A DNA stretch of 64,000 nt, taken from contig NW_026947485.1 of the NCBI RefSeq assembly GCF_034190915.1, forward strand, positions 51,195,019-51,259,018, given 5' to 3'. Source of the DNA: Cavia porcellus (Eukaryota > Chordata > Mammalia > Rodentia > Caviidae). Each line of letters starts with the position of its first letter. Positions within the stretch are counted from its first letter, which is position 1. Positions 11,660 through 24,009 of the stretch are shown here, in pieces. Position numbers and translations under genes: made by a program. The notes below the pieces were generated by a model. That model saw nothing but the letters and a program-made list of their open reading frames with translations, searched no databases and had not been told where the DNA came from.

Positions 11660-11727
11660 CAGTGCTTCCCTAACCTCAGCCTAACCTCTTCGAAAAAAAA
11701 AAAACAAAAACAAAAACAAAAAAACCC
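11660..11727 (+). repeat. A-rich simple repeat
   Basis: Runs of A broken by single C residues (AAAACAAAAAC pattern), possibly the tail of a lost retroposon. Confidence 0.7.
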
Positions 11728-11978
11728 AGTGATTATAGGTTGTGAGAACTTCTCATACATGGTTGATAAAGTAATAATTGTACAACTCTGTGTTTGATTC
11801 CAAGATGTCTCTCAATCAAATATAGAATGCATAAAAATACATTGACAAAAACCACATGTTGAAACATAATGTAGAATGTAAGGAGCTTACTGACATGAAC
11901 AATTGAACAATATGTCTGACATAGAAATAAAGAATTTAGGTTTTCTCAGGCATTTATCCTTTAAAAAGTTAGGTTGTT

Positions 11979-12092
11979 GGGGCTGGGGATTTAGCTCAAC
12001 GGCATAAGCACCCGCCTTACAAGCAAGCGGTCATGAGTTTGATCCCCGGTACCAAGAAAAAGACAAAAAGAAAAAAAAAAATTGAAAAAAAA
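11979..12092 (+). mobile_element. ID-like tRNA-Ala-derived SINE with target duplications
   Basis: Same subtype as at 11327: GGGGCTGGGGATTTAGCTCA, AACGGCATAAGCAC, then GAGTTTGATCCCCGGTACC and a long A-rich tail. Perfect 16-bp direct repeats, AAAAAGTTAGGTTGTT at 11963-11978 and 12093-12108, bracket it. The B box has a C-to-T change (GTTTGATCC) and the anticodon loop is altered relative to the first copy, so this one is more decayed. Confidence 0.85.
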
Positions 12093-12204
12093 AAAAAGTT
12101 AGGTTGTTTTGCCACAGCTAAAAGTTCTATTACAAGTAAGTATAAATTCAGTTAACCTTTTATTGATTTTGCTAACTACCCAATAGATAATCTGTAAAGT
12201 CATA

Positions 12205-12500
12205 CATTATTATATATACATGTTTGCAGTTCATAATGTTTATTTTCCTTGTATGGAGTTGGTACAAGTGCATAACACATCTCAATTCATTTTCTCAACT
12301 CTTGTTTCCTCCTTTCCTCCCTCCCCTTAAAAAGCAAGGGGATCAGGGATAGATAGAGGAAAAAGGAAGGCAAGAGAAAGAGAATAAAAAAATAAATTAA
12401 AATGTGTTAAATGCATGCATGTACCAACTTTCCATAAAGCATGAAAACTTTATGTACTACACACATACCAACAAACTGAAATTAAGAAATAAAAATAATT
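12205..12500. repeat. Two L1 3' ends in inverted orientation
   Basis: Left arm (about 12205-12330): TACATGTTTGCAGTTCATAATG, here split as TACATGTTTGCAG plus TTCATAATG, then GTTGGTACAAGTGCATAAC and a pyrimidine-rich tract. Right arm (about 12336-12490): purine-rich AGAGGAAAAAGGAAGG, then ATGTACCAACTTTCC and TATGTACTACACACATACC, roughly the reverse complement of the left arm. Two L1 tails thus meet head to head at the purine/pyrimidine tracts and could form an imperfect hairpin. Confidence 0.6.
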
Positions 12501-12569
12501 TTAAAATAAGCATGCAAAAACACAGTATTTATACATTGCATAACTAAAACAAATATGGACCAGATTTTA

Positions 12570-12665
12570 TTTTATTTATTTGTTTTTTGGTACGTAGAAT
12601 CTAACTCAGGACCTCATGCCTGCTAGGTAGGCATTGTGCCACTGAGCTATATCCCTGGCCCCTAA
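12570..12665 (-). mobile_element. ID-type SINE with target duplications
   Basis: Minus-strand reading gives GGCCAGGGATATAGCTCAGT, GCATGAGGTCCTGAGTTAGA and an A-rich tail. Flanking direct repeats ACCAGATTTTA (12559-12569) and ACCAAATTTTA (12666-12676) match at 10 of 11 positions. It differs in subtype from the two plus-strand copies just upstream. Confidence 0.75.
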
Positions 12666-12676
12666 ACCAAATTTTA

Positions 12677-13635
12677 ATAAGTCTGATACATTTGCTCAAA
12701 TAATTATTGAAGAAAATTACTGTGCTCAAATAATTATTTCCACAACGTCAAAGGAAGTAAACATTAGACATTAGCCTTGGACTTCTTCATGAGAAGAATT
12801 TGTAACTCAGGAACAAAATTTGAAATATTTCAGTATAAATAACAGGGTATAGGGAATATCTTTTTTACGTATTTGAGAAATCTTATCTATACCTTAGCAT
12901 CCAAGATAACTCATGATTATTTCAAAGTATTGACAACCTTTCTCAATATCAGTACAACATTTATCAATTTAGCATCACTTTTTTTTAGAAAAAAAAAGAA
13001 AATTGAAAGCATGATAATGCTTTAAAGTTGTTGTGATTTAATGTTGTAAGGCCTTAAATATAAATCTACAGCTACTTGTTGCCAACACTGTAAAGAGTGT
13101 GAAAGGTAAAAATCACACAAAAACAATACCATTATGAGTCCTATGTTTATCACAAAGGAACCGTGACGAGGTATTGTGCAGGCACGAAGGATGAGGACTG
13201 CAGATGAGGCTTAGTCCATGGGGGGCCTGGCTGCACTGCCAGCCTCTAGCAACAGAGTAAGGGGGACTAAAACTTATTGTCCCTCTGGATATCAGGACAG
13301 GGCATAGCACAGTGGCATGAGCTCCAGACCCTTTTTTATCCCAGTATCTAACTGAAAAAATAAAGTGAAAATTTCCCCACAACATCACACGAGTACAACC
13401 TCTTTGAAAGGATGCAAGTTTTTCAAATATCTCTTGATATTTTGAAAGTGATGACCTGAAAGTTAAGAAAAAAACTTCTTTTAAAAATATCATTTTGTTC
13501 CTTTACCCCAAACCTTTTTTGTTCCTTTACCCCAACAGTTACTCACATCTTCCTCCAAAGCAAAACTAGAGACCTGAAGATGTCTTCCTGGCTATTCCTG
13601 TGCCCTGGCCTGCACCGCCTCTGACAACATTGTCT
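12677..13635. other. Intergenic DNA, nothing recognised
   Basis: A 126-codon open frame on the minus strand (13113-13493) is the longest in this stretch, but it has no recognisable domain, no splice context and unremarkable composition, so it is treated as chance. No repeat family was recognised. Confidence 0.4.
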
Positions 13636-13639
13636 ATCA

Positions 13640-14015
13640 TTCTTCTTATCAACTCTTTAGTCACACTGGCCTCTTGAATGTACCTCAAATACATATTTCC
13701 ATCTGTATTTACTGGCAATTTGGCCTCTAGTTTTCTGTGAGAATGGCTCTTCTACTTTCTGTAGATCTATGCTTAACTGTCACCTTTCAGAAAACCTTTG
13801 CACCACCCTATCAGCCTTACCTCTCCCTGTATACTCCCTTCAGTTCCCTTCAAAACACTTACACCTCCTTATTTACATATGTGTTGCTATTCATTCCTCA
13901 TTGCCCTGTCCCTTGTTAACTCCATGTATTTTGCCTACATTGTTTTACTGCCATATATAAAGAAGTGTGCTCAGCATAGAGCTGACACTCAAAAATATGT
14001 GTTGAATATATGAGT
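13640..14015 (+). repeat. L2 LINE fragment
   Basis: CTGTCACCTTTCAGAAAACC, then CACCACCCTATCAGCC, and the end CTCAGCATAGAGCTGACACTC followed by TATGTGTTGAATATATGAG follow the order of the ancient mammalian L2 3' end (tcacctcctcagagaggcc; caccctat; gcacatagtaggcgctc; ttgaatgaatgaa). Confidence 0.55.
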
Positions 14016-14749
14016 GAGTTCTGGTGTGGCACCAAGTTCTGACCATGATAGGATCTTGAGGAACAATACTTTAATATTGTGAGTCCACAAAGCTATGACA
14101 TTCTTCATCAACATCTTCCAAAGGAGAGAAGAACAATGATGAGGTGCCCTCAGAAGGTCAAGAGCAAAATGAAGAAAACACTTTTGTGTGCAAACGTCCT
14201 CAATGAATGATTTTTCTGTATTAGAACGTGCTTTTCCAGGGTTTTCCTTTAATATGTAATCACAAGAGAAACCTGAAGGAGAAAAATGTATCCCTGATGA
14301 GTGCAGTGGCTCCAGAACAGAAACAAGTATGCAGCTTCACTTGAACATACTTTTTCTTCTTCTTAGCTTCAGTGTATGAAAAATGAGAACAAAGTCATAT
14401 GCAGCTTACAAAACTAGATAGCATCATACAAAGAGATTGAGAGGACAATTGTTGAGAAGGCTTTGTGTACAGTCTCCAAGCTTTCATGCAATAATGACAA
14501 AGTTGCAGAAATGTGTCCTTGAATCTATACATACATGCGGGGCACAGCAAGCAAAATACAAAATACTAGCCTCAGTCTATCGAAAGATAATTTCATGTAA
14601 ATACATTAAATTTATTTTTAAAACTCTGTAAAATATGAATTCAAAAGGTAAAGACAACAAATGGCAGAGTGACTTTAAGAGGGACATAAACTAAATAAAC
14701 AAAATTTTAACTAAAACATTACTATGTAATAAATAAAATGAAAAAACAG

Positions 14750-15330
14750 AACAAAAATATATGCAATTGTAAATCCAAATTCTGGGTCCTTCCCCATCAC
14801 CTGGATGACCTCAAAAACCTATGGACCGTCCGCAACTCATATCTTCACCTGCAGTACCTCAGTGGGCTGGTGGGAGCCTTGGCAAACCCTCAAGTAGAGG
14901 ACCTCAGTGGGTCAGCAGGAGCCTCAGCAAACTCTCCCATCATCTGGAGCACCCCGGCAAGTCAATAAAAGCATGAATGAGTCCTTCTTCCACACAGAGA
15001 ACCCAGGGTGGGTTGGCAAGAGTGCTGGCAAGGCCTCCCCATACCTGAAGGAACCCAAAAGAGCCTGTAAGACCTCCAGTGACACAGTAGGGTCCCCGCT
15101 GGGGCATACATCATGGACGGGGGCGGGGGGAGTCTAGTGACCTGAAACAGCCTAAAGCCACAGTAAGAATAGGAACTAAGAGTTGGCCCACATCAATACT
15201 CCAAGGCTAGTCAGGCTAAGAAAAATATAAGGCTTACCTAAAGGCCCTGCAGGGAGAATTCAGGTGCTTTGCCCTCCTTACACTGTAGGACTCAGCAACT
15301 GAGCAAGCACAGTAAGACCCTAAGACACAC
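14750..15330 (+). repeat. L1 5' region with short tandem units
   Basis: A phrase of about 60 bp recurs: CCTCAGTGGGCTGGTGGGAG with CTTGGCAAACCCTC (about 14857-14892) and CCTCAGTGGGTCAGCAGGAG with CCTCAGCAAACTCTCCC (about 14901-14938). It is relatively GC-rich and runs straight into decayed L1 coding sequence, so I read it as the 5'UTR of the same L1. Confidence 0.45.
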
Positions 15331-16905
15331 ACGATGGATAGTGAGGCTAGTAGGATTGAAAAGACCAAAATATTACCCCAAGAGGTGAAAATGATCAAAC
15401 AAAAAAGCAAAATGCAATCTCAAACACTCAGTTTTTCCATTAGGAACAAGTACAGGAGACATTAGAATAGAGGACATTGCAGGTCATATGTCTGAAGTTT
15501 CTGAAAAGAGCAAGTGAAATAAAGAAATATATCCATGAGGCTAAAGAGGAAATCGATTAGAAATAATCTCTCAGATGAAGAAATAAATGACCACTTTAAT
15601 AAAGGAGTCACTCAGCATAGCTAGAAGAGACAGATAAAAAAAGTACAGGAGCACGGAAAAAATGATAGAAATCTTTTATAGCAACATAGGAAAGAAATAG
15701 AATGCATGCAACAAACTCAAGAGATATCCAGTAAAATAGAAATTCCATTGAAAGTTGGCAAAACCACTTGAACAAAATTGAAGATATACTTTCAGACCTT
15801 GAAGACAGGATTGTAACTAAAAGGAAAGAATTCTTGAAAATAGCAATGGACCATGAAATAACAATTCAATAGCTTCAAGACAATGCAAAGAAAAACAATA
15901 TAATATTGTGTCAATGAAAATGCAGCAGTCAACACAAATGACACTAAAAAAACTATTCATAGAAGTGATAGCAAAAAATTTCCCAAGCATGGGAAAAATA
16001 ATCTGATATACAGACAAGTGAGGCATATAGTACTCAATACAGCCTTAAGCAAAATAAATCTACACTCAGACATATAATAACCAAGATTCCAGAAATTCAG
16101 CATAAAAACAGAATACTAATATCTGTTATGCAAAAGACAAAACTCACCTACCAAGGAAAGCCCAATAGAATCATGGGTAACTTTTCAGCCTAAACCCTTA
16201 AGTCAAGATGAGCTTGGAGTGAAGTGTTTCAACTCTTGAGTGAAAGCAACTTTCAATGCAGATTGATGTATCCTGCAAAATTTATTTGAAAATTAGTGGA
16301 GAAATAAGGTATTTCCATGACAAAGAACAAATTAAAAATTCATGTCCATCAAACCAACCCTAGAAAGAGTACTGAAAGACATACCAGATAGAGATAAAAA
16401 TGATCATAATTTCCAGAACAACAACAGAAAGAAACCACCAGGCAGGGAAAACAATTAAACAAGGAAGAAAAAACAGAGAACCAACAATAGGAAAATAACA
16501 TGATAAAGTGAAACCAATACATATCAGTGATAACCATCAATGTAAATGGCCTTAATTCACCAATTAAAAGAAATAGAATGACAGAATGGATCAAGAAACA
16601 GGATCCAACAATATGCTATATACAAGAAACACATCTGATTTGAAAGGAAACTCATAGATTGAAAATCAAAGGATGGAAAACAATATTCCATGTAACAGGA
16701 ACCTAGAAAAAAGCAGAGGTAGCTATTTTGTTTGTTTTGAACTTCAAGCCAAAAATGATCAGAAGAGATAAATCAGGTCACTACATTCTTGTTAGGGGAA
16801 AAATTCAAGAGGAAGAGGTAGCAATCATAAATATATGCATCAACTATAGGAGCATCAATTATTTAACACACATACTAATAGACATGAAAAATAAAATATG
16901 CAATA
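15331..16905 (+). pseudogene. Decayed L1 ORF1 / start of ORF2
   Basis: Matches L1 text in order. An ORF1-like part (about 15350-16320) includes TGAACAAAATTGAAGATATAC and TTTCCCAAGCATGGG. Then come ACATACCAGATAGAGATAAA, GATAACCATCAATGTAAATG, ACAGAATGGATCAAGAAACA and GATCCAACAATATGC from the ORF1/ORF2 junction and the endonuclease N-terminus. The similarity stops near 16905 in the early endonuclease region. Many stops and frameshifts are visible; no functional protein is possible. Confidence 0.7.
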
Positions 16906-17205
16906 ACAGTTTGTTTTACTTATTCTTTCAAAGAAACAACTCTTTGATTCATTAATTCTTTGTATTGTTTTCTTAGTCTCAACTGTGTTAATTTCTGCTT
17001 GGATCTTTATAATTTTCTCTCTTCTATGAACTTTGGGCTTGACTTTCTCTTCTTTTTCTAGAAGCTAGAGGTGCAGCATTAGGTTGTTTATTTGTGCTCA
17101 TTGTGTTTTTCTGATGTGACAATTCATTGCTGTGTACTTCCCTCTTCGGACCATTTTAATTATGTCCCACAGGTGTGCACCACCACACTTGGTCTAGAAA
17201 TTCAG
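16905..17205 (-). pseudogene. Inverted L1 ORF2 segment
   Basis: TCTTTCAAAGAAACAACTCT, TTGATTCATTAATTCTTTGT, then GAAGCTAGAGGTGCAGCATT and TTAGGTTGTTTATTTG are antisense text of the central L1 ORF2 region (between endonuclease and reverse transcriptase). It sits in opposite orientation between two plus-strand L1 parts. Its right end fuses to CACAGGTGTGCACCACCACA, a scrap of antisense B1. Confidence 0.65.
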
Positions 17206-17224
17206 CTTTTAAAAACGTACTTTG

Positions 17225-17380
17225 GTATGGTCCGGAAGAAAATGGCAGATAGATAGCAGCAGATTCAGAGGCTCTCTGAGAAACTGCACTTGAAATCCAG
17301 GAATGGTGCTGGGCAGGAAGTCCTAGGCAATGGGGGTTATAATTTGCCGACCCAGGAATGAACTAAATTAAGAGAAACCA
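17225..17380 (+). repeat. Possible L1 5'UTR scrap
   Basis: AAAATGGCAGATAGATAGCA, then AGCAGATTCAGAGGCTCTCT and GAGAAACTGCACTTGAAATC resemble a mammalian L1 5'UTR start. It is joined directly to the 3' half of ORF2, so the intervening 4 kb or so of L1 is missing. Confidence 0.35.
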
Positions 17381-19410
17381 ACTGGAAATGCAATCCTGGT
17401 GATATAGCATTCTTGTACACAAACAACAAACTCACTGAGACAGAAATTATGGAAACATCTTTCACAATAGCATCCAAAATAATTGAAATACTTAAGAAAT
17501 GCAAATGAAATACTAACAAAGGGTGTAAAAAACTTAAACATTGAAAACTATAGTACTCTAAAAAAAAAAAAAAGGAGATTGAAGAGGTGTCAGAAAATAG
17601 AAAGATATCCCTTGCTCTTGGTTAGGAAGAACCAACATTGTGAAAATGGCCATATTCCCAAAACTGTTATACAGATTTAATGAAATTCCAATCAAAATAC
17701 CATTAGCATACCTCACAGGTCTAGAGAAAACATTCTTAAAATTTATTTGGAAACAGAAGAGACCTAGACAAAGGCAATTCTGAGCAACAAAGGCAAAACA
17801 GGAGGCATCACAATCCCTGTGTTGAAATTATACTACAGCATGGTACTGGAAAAAGAAAACCCACACCTGAGGATTAATGGAATAGATTAGAAGACACAGA
17901 CACAACTACAAAGACACTCAGATACTTTATAATTGACAGAGGGGCTAAACATATTCACTGGAAGAAAGATAGCCTTTTTAATAAATGATGATGAAAAAAT
18001 TGTCTTTCCACATGATGAAGAATAAAAACAGACCCATGTCTATCATCACACACCAAACTAAAGTCAAAATGGATCAAAGATCTAAATATTAAAAATAGGA
18101 ATATTAAATCTACTGGAAGACAAGACAGGTAGAAATCTTGATGATATGAATGTAGTCAAAAAATTCATGAACAAAATGTGAGCTGCACAGGAAGTACTTC
18201 GAAGAACCAACAACTGGGATCTCATTTTATTAAAGGTTTTGCACTTCAAAGGAAATCACCAACAAGGAGAAAAGAAAGCCCACAGAATGGGAAATAATTC
18301 TAGCCATCTGTCCCTCAGATAAATGACTTATATCCAAAACATATAAAGAATTGAAAAACATCAGGGCCCCCAAATTCAAAGACCCAATCCAAAAATGGGC
18401 CTCTGAGATGAACTTGCACTTCTCAGATGAAGAAATACAAATGAAATGGCAAATAAATACAGGAAGAACTATTCAGCATTTCCAGTCATTAGAAAGATGT
18501 AGATTAAAACAACATTGAGATTCCATCTCTAGAAAGAATGGCTTTCATCAAGAAATAAACTGATAACAAATATTGGTGGAGCTGTGGGGGAAAATGAATG
18601 CTTCTCCAGTGATGGTGGGAGTGTAGACTGATACAACCACTGGAAATCACTGTGGAGATTCCTCAAAAACACCAGGATTGGAAGTCTCATTCAATCCAAC
18701 TATCCCCCTTTTGGGTATTTTCCCAGAAAAATTGAAAATATCATGCCACAGCGAAATATGTGCACCCATGTTTATAGTGGCACAATTTGTAATAGCTGAA
18801 TCTTGGAAACAACCCAGATGCTTGGCAACTGTGAAATGGGTAAAAAAGATTTGTTATTTCTATACGATGGAGTATTACTCAGATATAAAGAAGCATAACC
18901 TTGAGGGTTTTACAGGTAAATGGAGGCAACTTGAGACCATAGTTAAAAGTGAAATAAATCATACTCACATGTGTAAATATCATATTGTCTTAGTGTAAAA
19001 AAAAACCTGAAAGAATAGTAAGATTCAAAATGTACAATAGATATTGTGCTCATGAAAGAGAAGGAAAGTGCTCAAAAGGAAAGAACAACTGGGATAGGGG
19101 AAAGGAGAAAAGGAAGAAGGAAAAGATTACATGTAAATGGGGTACACGTGTATGTGTGTGTTTGTATGTTTGTGTACATAAGCTAGATAAATATACTAAT
19201 GTCTGTTAGTTCATCAAAAAGAATAGTCTGCACTGTGATTGTTTTGATTGATTATTTTTTGTGCCTAGATCTTGTAACCTGAGCAACTACTTCTAAGATA
19301 ACAATATGTAATATATTAAGTAGAATTAATTTTCTACTATTTTTAAAAATTTTTTGTATCATTACTATCCTCTTCTTTTTGGTTTTGTATTGCTTTTTTA
19401 AAAAAAATAA
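17381..19410 (+). pseudogene. Decayed L1 ORF2 3' half and 3'UTR
   Basis: Reverse-transcriptase C-terminal and cysteine-rich end text is evident: AACATTGTGAAAATGGCCAT, AAATTATACTACAGCATGGT, GACCCAATCCAAAAATGGGC and the TACGATGGAGTATTACTCAG block. The remaining 106-codon frame at 18678-18998 reads as the ORF2 C-terminus (a PLLGIFP motif, ESWKQPRC, TMEYYSDIK). The 3'UTR follows (19000-19410) with a purine-rich tract and the same tail as at 9049-9285. Frame breaks occur throughout. Confidence 0.8.
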
Positions 19411-22400
19411 GAGAAAGAAAAAGCAAATTGTAGTACAGTGGAAAATTTTCAGATAACCACAGTAACCACAGGGATTTAAACAATTAGAAAAAGATGATAG
19501 ATATAGATGATGGAAAAAATATAAGAATTTCAGGAGTTACTAAAGCATCAATGTCAATAAAAGGAATAGAAAGTTTTTCAAATATAGCATAAAGTGAAAT
19601 TCACTATGAAATTGGGGAAGAATAAAATGAGAAAATCCTGAAAGAGGTAATATAGGATGATTAACATTTAGATCTATGTTATATGAAACAACTGAACTTC
19701 CAGAGGAAAAAAAATTTTTGGAGATATATATATATATATATATATATATTTAAAAAAACAAAGGAAATTGAGACGAGAGCAGGATTTGAAGCAACTCTTC
19801 TTTTCACTGTAATACATTCCATTCCAAGAGAGGCTAAGTCTGCAAAGTTTTAATGTCAGAGATTTTAACTAGAAATATTATATGCTGGCAAAATATAAAA
19901 TAATAGGCGAATTATGAAACATGGAAGAAAGCATTGTATATAGAACTCAGGAATTCTTGTAAAAAAAACCTGAGTCATATCATTTTTAATGGAACTGGAG
20001 GTTATTTCTTTGTAAGCATACAGTTTCTTTCTCAGAAAGAAAACTTAACAGAAGCTTGCTTCAAATCCTGACACAGGCATCTGTAATTATACTATGCGTG
20101 AAGCTAAACATCTGGCTTCTGTGCCGCTATTGAGCACTTGTGTTATCTCAGCAAGTCGTTCTCCCCATGATATGATGAGAGACCTGAATTAGCTGGGCTT
20201 CTACAGATGTTTTTCATATTAATATTCTATGAAGCAACTACAGCACAAATGATTATATATTGTGACAATGTTTGCACACATTTTTGTTTTCCTTTTATTA
20301 TTCACCACCTCTAAACATCGTGAATTGTACTGTATTTTTACAAAGAAATAAAAGGTGCAGTTTACATTTCCATTACCACAGATGCTTGCCTTTACCAATT
20401 TAACTAGCTAGATATGCATTTAAATGCCCAAAAGGCCCCTGACCTTCTGATTCACCTGACTGTCATGATCAAGCCAACATCAGAGCTCAGCCTTGTGGGT
20501 TTCCAGATCCTATTTGGAAGTTCGTTGTTTAAGGGCTTGAAGATCAAATTTCAGTCTCAGCTACTCTGAATTAGCCTGACCAAGTCAGAGCATAGCATGT
20601 ATATCAACACCTTTGGCTTACCAAGGCCAAATTTAAATTGCTTGGGGAGGGCAGAAGCAAAGATAATTTTTTAAAAAATGTCCCTTGATGACTGTACTAT
20701 GTCATCAGAGTACAGGCTCACTTTTTCTTAAACTTACTAAGTTCAAATACTTTCAAAATAAATTTGTTTTGAATCACTGAGTGCTGATCATAGCTAATTC
20801 AGTAGTTTAATAAACAAATCTATATCTGAGGCTTGCATGATATATTCAAAACACTACTTGTAGAAACTCAGATATTTCTTGTGCAGCATACTTAGTGCCT
20901 GTTCTTGGATTGGTATGCTGGCACTTATACATGATACATTATTATGACCCAGAAATAAAGCATTTGTTCTTAATTTTAAGGACCAGACAAAGAGGGTGAT
21001 CATGGAAGTCACATCTAGCACCAGTTTAGTTCTTTACAGCAAATCTGGAGGTAGGGTGATTCTCTAGGGTTAGTATCATCTGTAAGCTGAGCAAGAGAAA
21101 GCAAAATCCTCAGTAGCAAGGACAATAGTGGGGACTTAGAACTGGATGTTGTGAGTCTCCCCATTGTACAGCGGGTGGAAGGTCACAGAAGAATTCCCCC
21201 AGATTTCCTGGATGTTCCAGTCCAGAGGACAATGTAGACCAAAGCCACATAAGTTACACTGAGTCAGGTTTTTGAGTCAATTGGGAAACCTTTCACAGAA
21301 CATTTACAGAATTAGAAGAAAGCAAACCTTATAATAAATTCTGCCCATTTTAACAGAAATGTGTTGGACTCCCCACAACTTTCTCTGAGGTGGTCAGCAA
21401 CCTCAGCTACTTCAAAGCAGGGCTAATGTTGCAGTCCAGGGGAGGACAGGTTCTTCTGGACTCATTTCTCTGTGCACAGCTTGTTCTTTCAGTGACCTCC
21501 CCATGAGTGTCTGGAATGTGAAGACAGCTTTCCTCTGAGGAAATCATTGACTTACATACTTGTATTATAAAAAGAGATTATTACAAGGGGCATAGCTGTA
21601 ATAAGCAATACAAGGCCTTGGCTGCTTCCCAGGCATCTTTTTATTTTATCCACGTGTCTGAGGAAAGTGGGATGATTTTGGTAGCTAGTCTGTGGCACAT
21701 TAAAATAAATAAATTGAATAAATTAGCAAATAAGTATACTATAAGATAAACAGTAAATGATAAAACAGATGTTTCCATGAAGGACTTTTTTGTCACAAGG
21801 CTGTCTTTGAAAATATCTTTCTCCTAATTATTTTTATTTTCTTATTCTAACATTCTTAGGCTATATTAAACCAACTTACTTCCTGTTTTTATCTTTTCAC
21901 TCCCCCTTTCCAAATTTTTTTCTTTAACCTTTCAAGTTAAAGAGCAAGTTTGATACTGAGTTATACCAGTGCTGACTTGTTACCTGTGAATGATTCATGA
22001 TGCATTTCAACCTATTTTCATATAGTTCTTAATTTATTTTTACTTTTTGTTCAAATTTCCTAACGATGAAATATAAGACAGTATGGTAAGATTAAAAATG
22101 AATATAGAAATAGAATGTATATGTAAGGGAAATATTTCAGGTAAATGTTATTGTATCTTATTTGATGACATTTAAAAAACTCAAGGGTCATTAATAAGGT
22201 TAAAACTGCATATTGCTTAAACAGACTTCAAAAGAAAGTAGGAAAAGATATCAGAAGACAGTTTTCAATCATAATTATATAATGATGTTTTTGTTGGTAC
22301 TAAACGTACTAATTGCATGAATAGGTAGTGATTTCCTTAAATTTCCCTTGATTTCACTTTGTTATACAGAATCATTTTCCCTAACATGTGTTAGGAAGAA

Positions 22401-23080
22401 TGGTGGAAAATTTGTGTTGGTCTCTTAAAATTCTTGGCACCAAAGTGCCATATATCATTTCCACTTAATGCATTGGTTATAATGGGCCATACTGTCCCGT
22501 GTCAACTCTGTAGTTGGATGGGTATGAAGAGGCAGTCAACAGCTTGACCATGTTTGGGACAGTTGTCCTACAGTCCAACTGATAAATGTTCCACTCTACC
22601 TCAAACCTAATAGCGAAAACAATTTTCCCTTTGCCATCAGAAATTGTGTTCTATTGCCTCATATTCTCAATCACACTTATAGTCATGTTATATCATCGAG
22701 ATTTTATTTTAAATGGATTATTTTTGGAATAACATATAAACCCCTGATTTGTTATTTCATTTTGGATAAAAACAGTAGAATAGAATAGAATAATTTTCCT
22801 ACACATACACAAATTAGAAGGATAGATTAGAAGGAAAAATATGAAATTTATTCCCCTTTATAAAAATGTGATTGAAGAAAATGTACATACAGAAAAGTGT
22901 ATGCATCACAAGTGTATAGTTCAATGAATTTTTCTGAGCTTCTCCTATTTGTGTAACCAACTTCTAGATTAAGGGATAAAATGTCATCAGTTCAACAACC
23001 CAAAACCTCTTCCATGTTAGTAAACTGAAGGGTATGTATCACTGTCCTATTTTTTCATCCCTCTAAATAAATTTGTTCTT
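19411..23080. other. Intergenic DNA, mostly single-copy
   Basis: About 3.7 kb without a supportable gene. A (TA)n run lies at 19724-19750. The stretch from 20300 to 22600 looks less repeat-laden than its surroundings, which makes it a reasonable place to look for conserved non-coding elements. Confidence 0.45.
19724..19750. repeat. (TA)n microsatellite
   Basis: An uninterrupted TA run of about 13 units. Confidence 0.9.
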
Positions 23081-23274
23081 TTAAATATTTTTTTAGTATG
23101 TCTATTTGATACATAGTAATTCCATTCATCTGGGGAAATTTGTACATACTCATATATCACATCATGATTGGTTATATATACAATATGCATTCATTTGTTC
23201 CAGATTTCTCACACTCATGTTTATATTGAATTTTCTATTTTTATGCTGTTAAGACACTTACCTTTTTCTTTTTT

Positions 23275-23460
23275 TATTTTAAAAACAAAAAACCCCTGAT
23301 GATACAGAATTTCAAAACAAAGTAATTAGGAGATTAAAACTGGCTAATATATTGTATATTATCTTCAAAGTAGTCACTCAGATTGTAAGATAGAGGCATG
23401 AAAAAATGATTAAACAATGACAGCTCAAACTGTTCTTTTTTATGAACTAACACATCAGTA
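23275..23460 (-). repeat. L1 3'UTR segment
   Basis: GATACAGAATTTCAAAACAA, then GTATATTATCTTCAAAGTAGT and ATTAAACAATGACAGCTCAA match the block at 41715-41935 and, reverse-complemented, at 19181-19410. The preceding 23085-23220 may be another L1 tail variant. Confidence 0.55.
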
Positions 23461-24009
23461 GTATAATTATAGTGATCTACTATGTGGGCATAGTCACACT
23501 ATTACATTTTTAAATGTGAATACTAATAGCATTTCTGGGTTTGGGTTCATTTTTGGCCACCAATTCCTACTGGCTAAAAAGTTAGAAAATATCTTCATAT
23601 CTAATAGTGTGCTTCGTTTCATCAGATTTGCTTTAGGTCTTCTGGTGCTGTACATTCTCACCTGATTGCTTCCTTTTTGTAACTTATAATCAGTAATATT
23701 TTTACAGATGTTTTGATGGCTCTGAGCCAAATCCAACTGCAATTCCCTTCATGCTTTTCTATCTTACTCTGTATTGAATTCCTGTTATTGCTGATACATA
23801 CACACACTTTTTCACAATTATCTCGTATAATGATTACAACTTTTCCATGAGAAGAATCTCTATGGTTCTTGTTTAAAAATGTATTATGTAGTCCTTATGT
23901 ATAGTTATAAAAACACAAAGCTTTAATGAAGAAACTAAATGTCTTAGTATAAATTTGCCGAATTATTGAAAACTTTTAAAAAGAAAAGTTTGCTTTGGTA
24001 AACTTTTAT

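Noticed and set aside
13113..13493. 126-codon minus-strand open frame
   Set aside because: No recognisable domain, splice site context or compositional sign of coding; a frame of this length is expected by chance in a 64-kb window.
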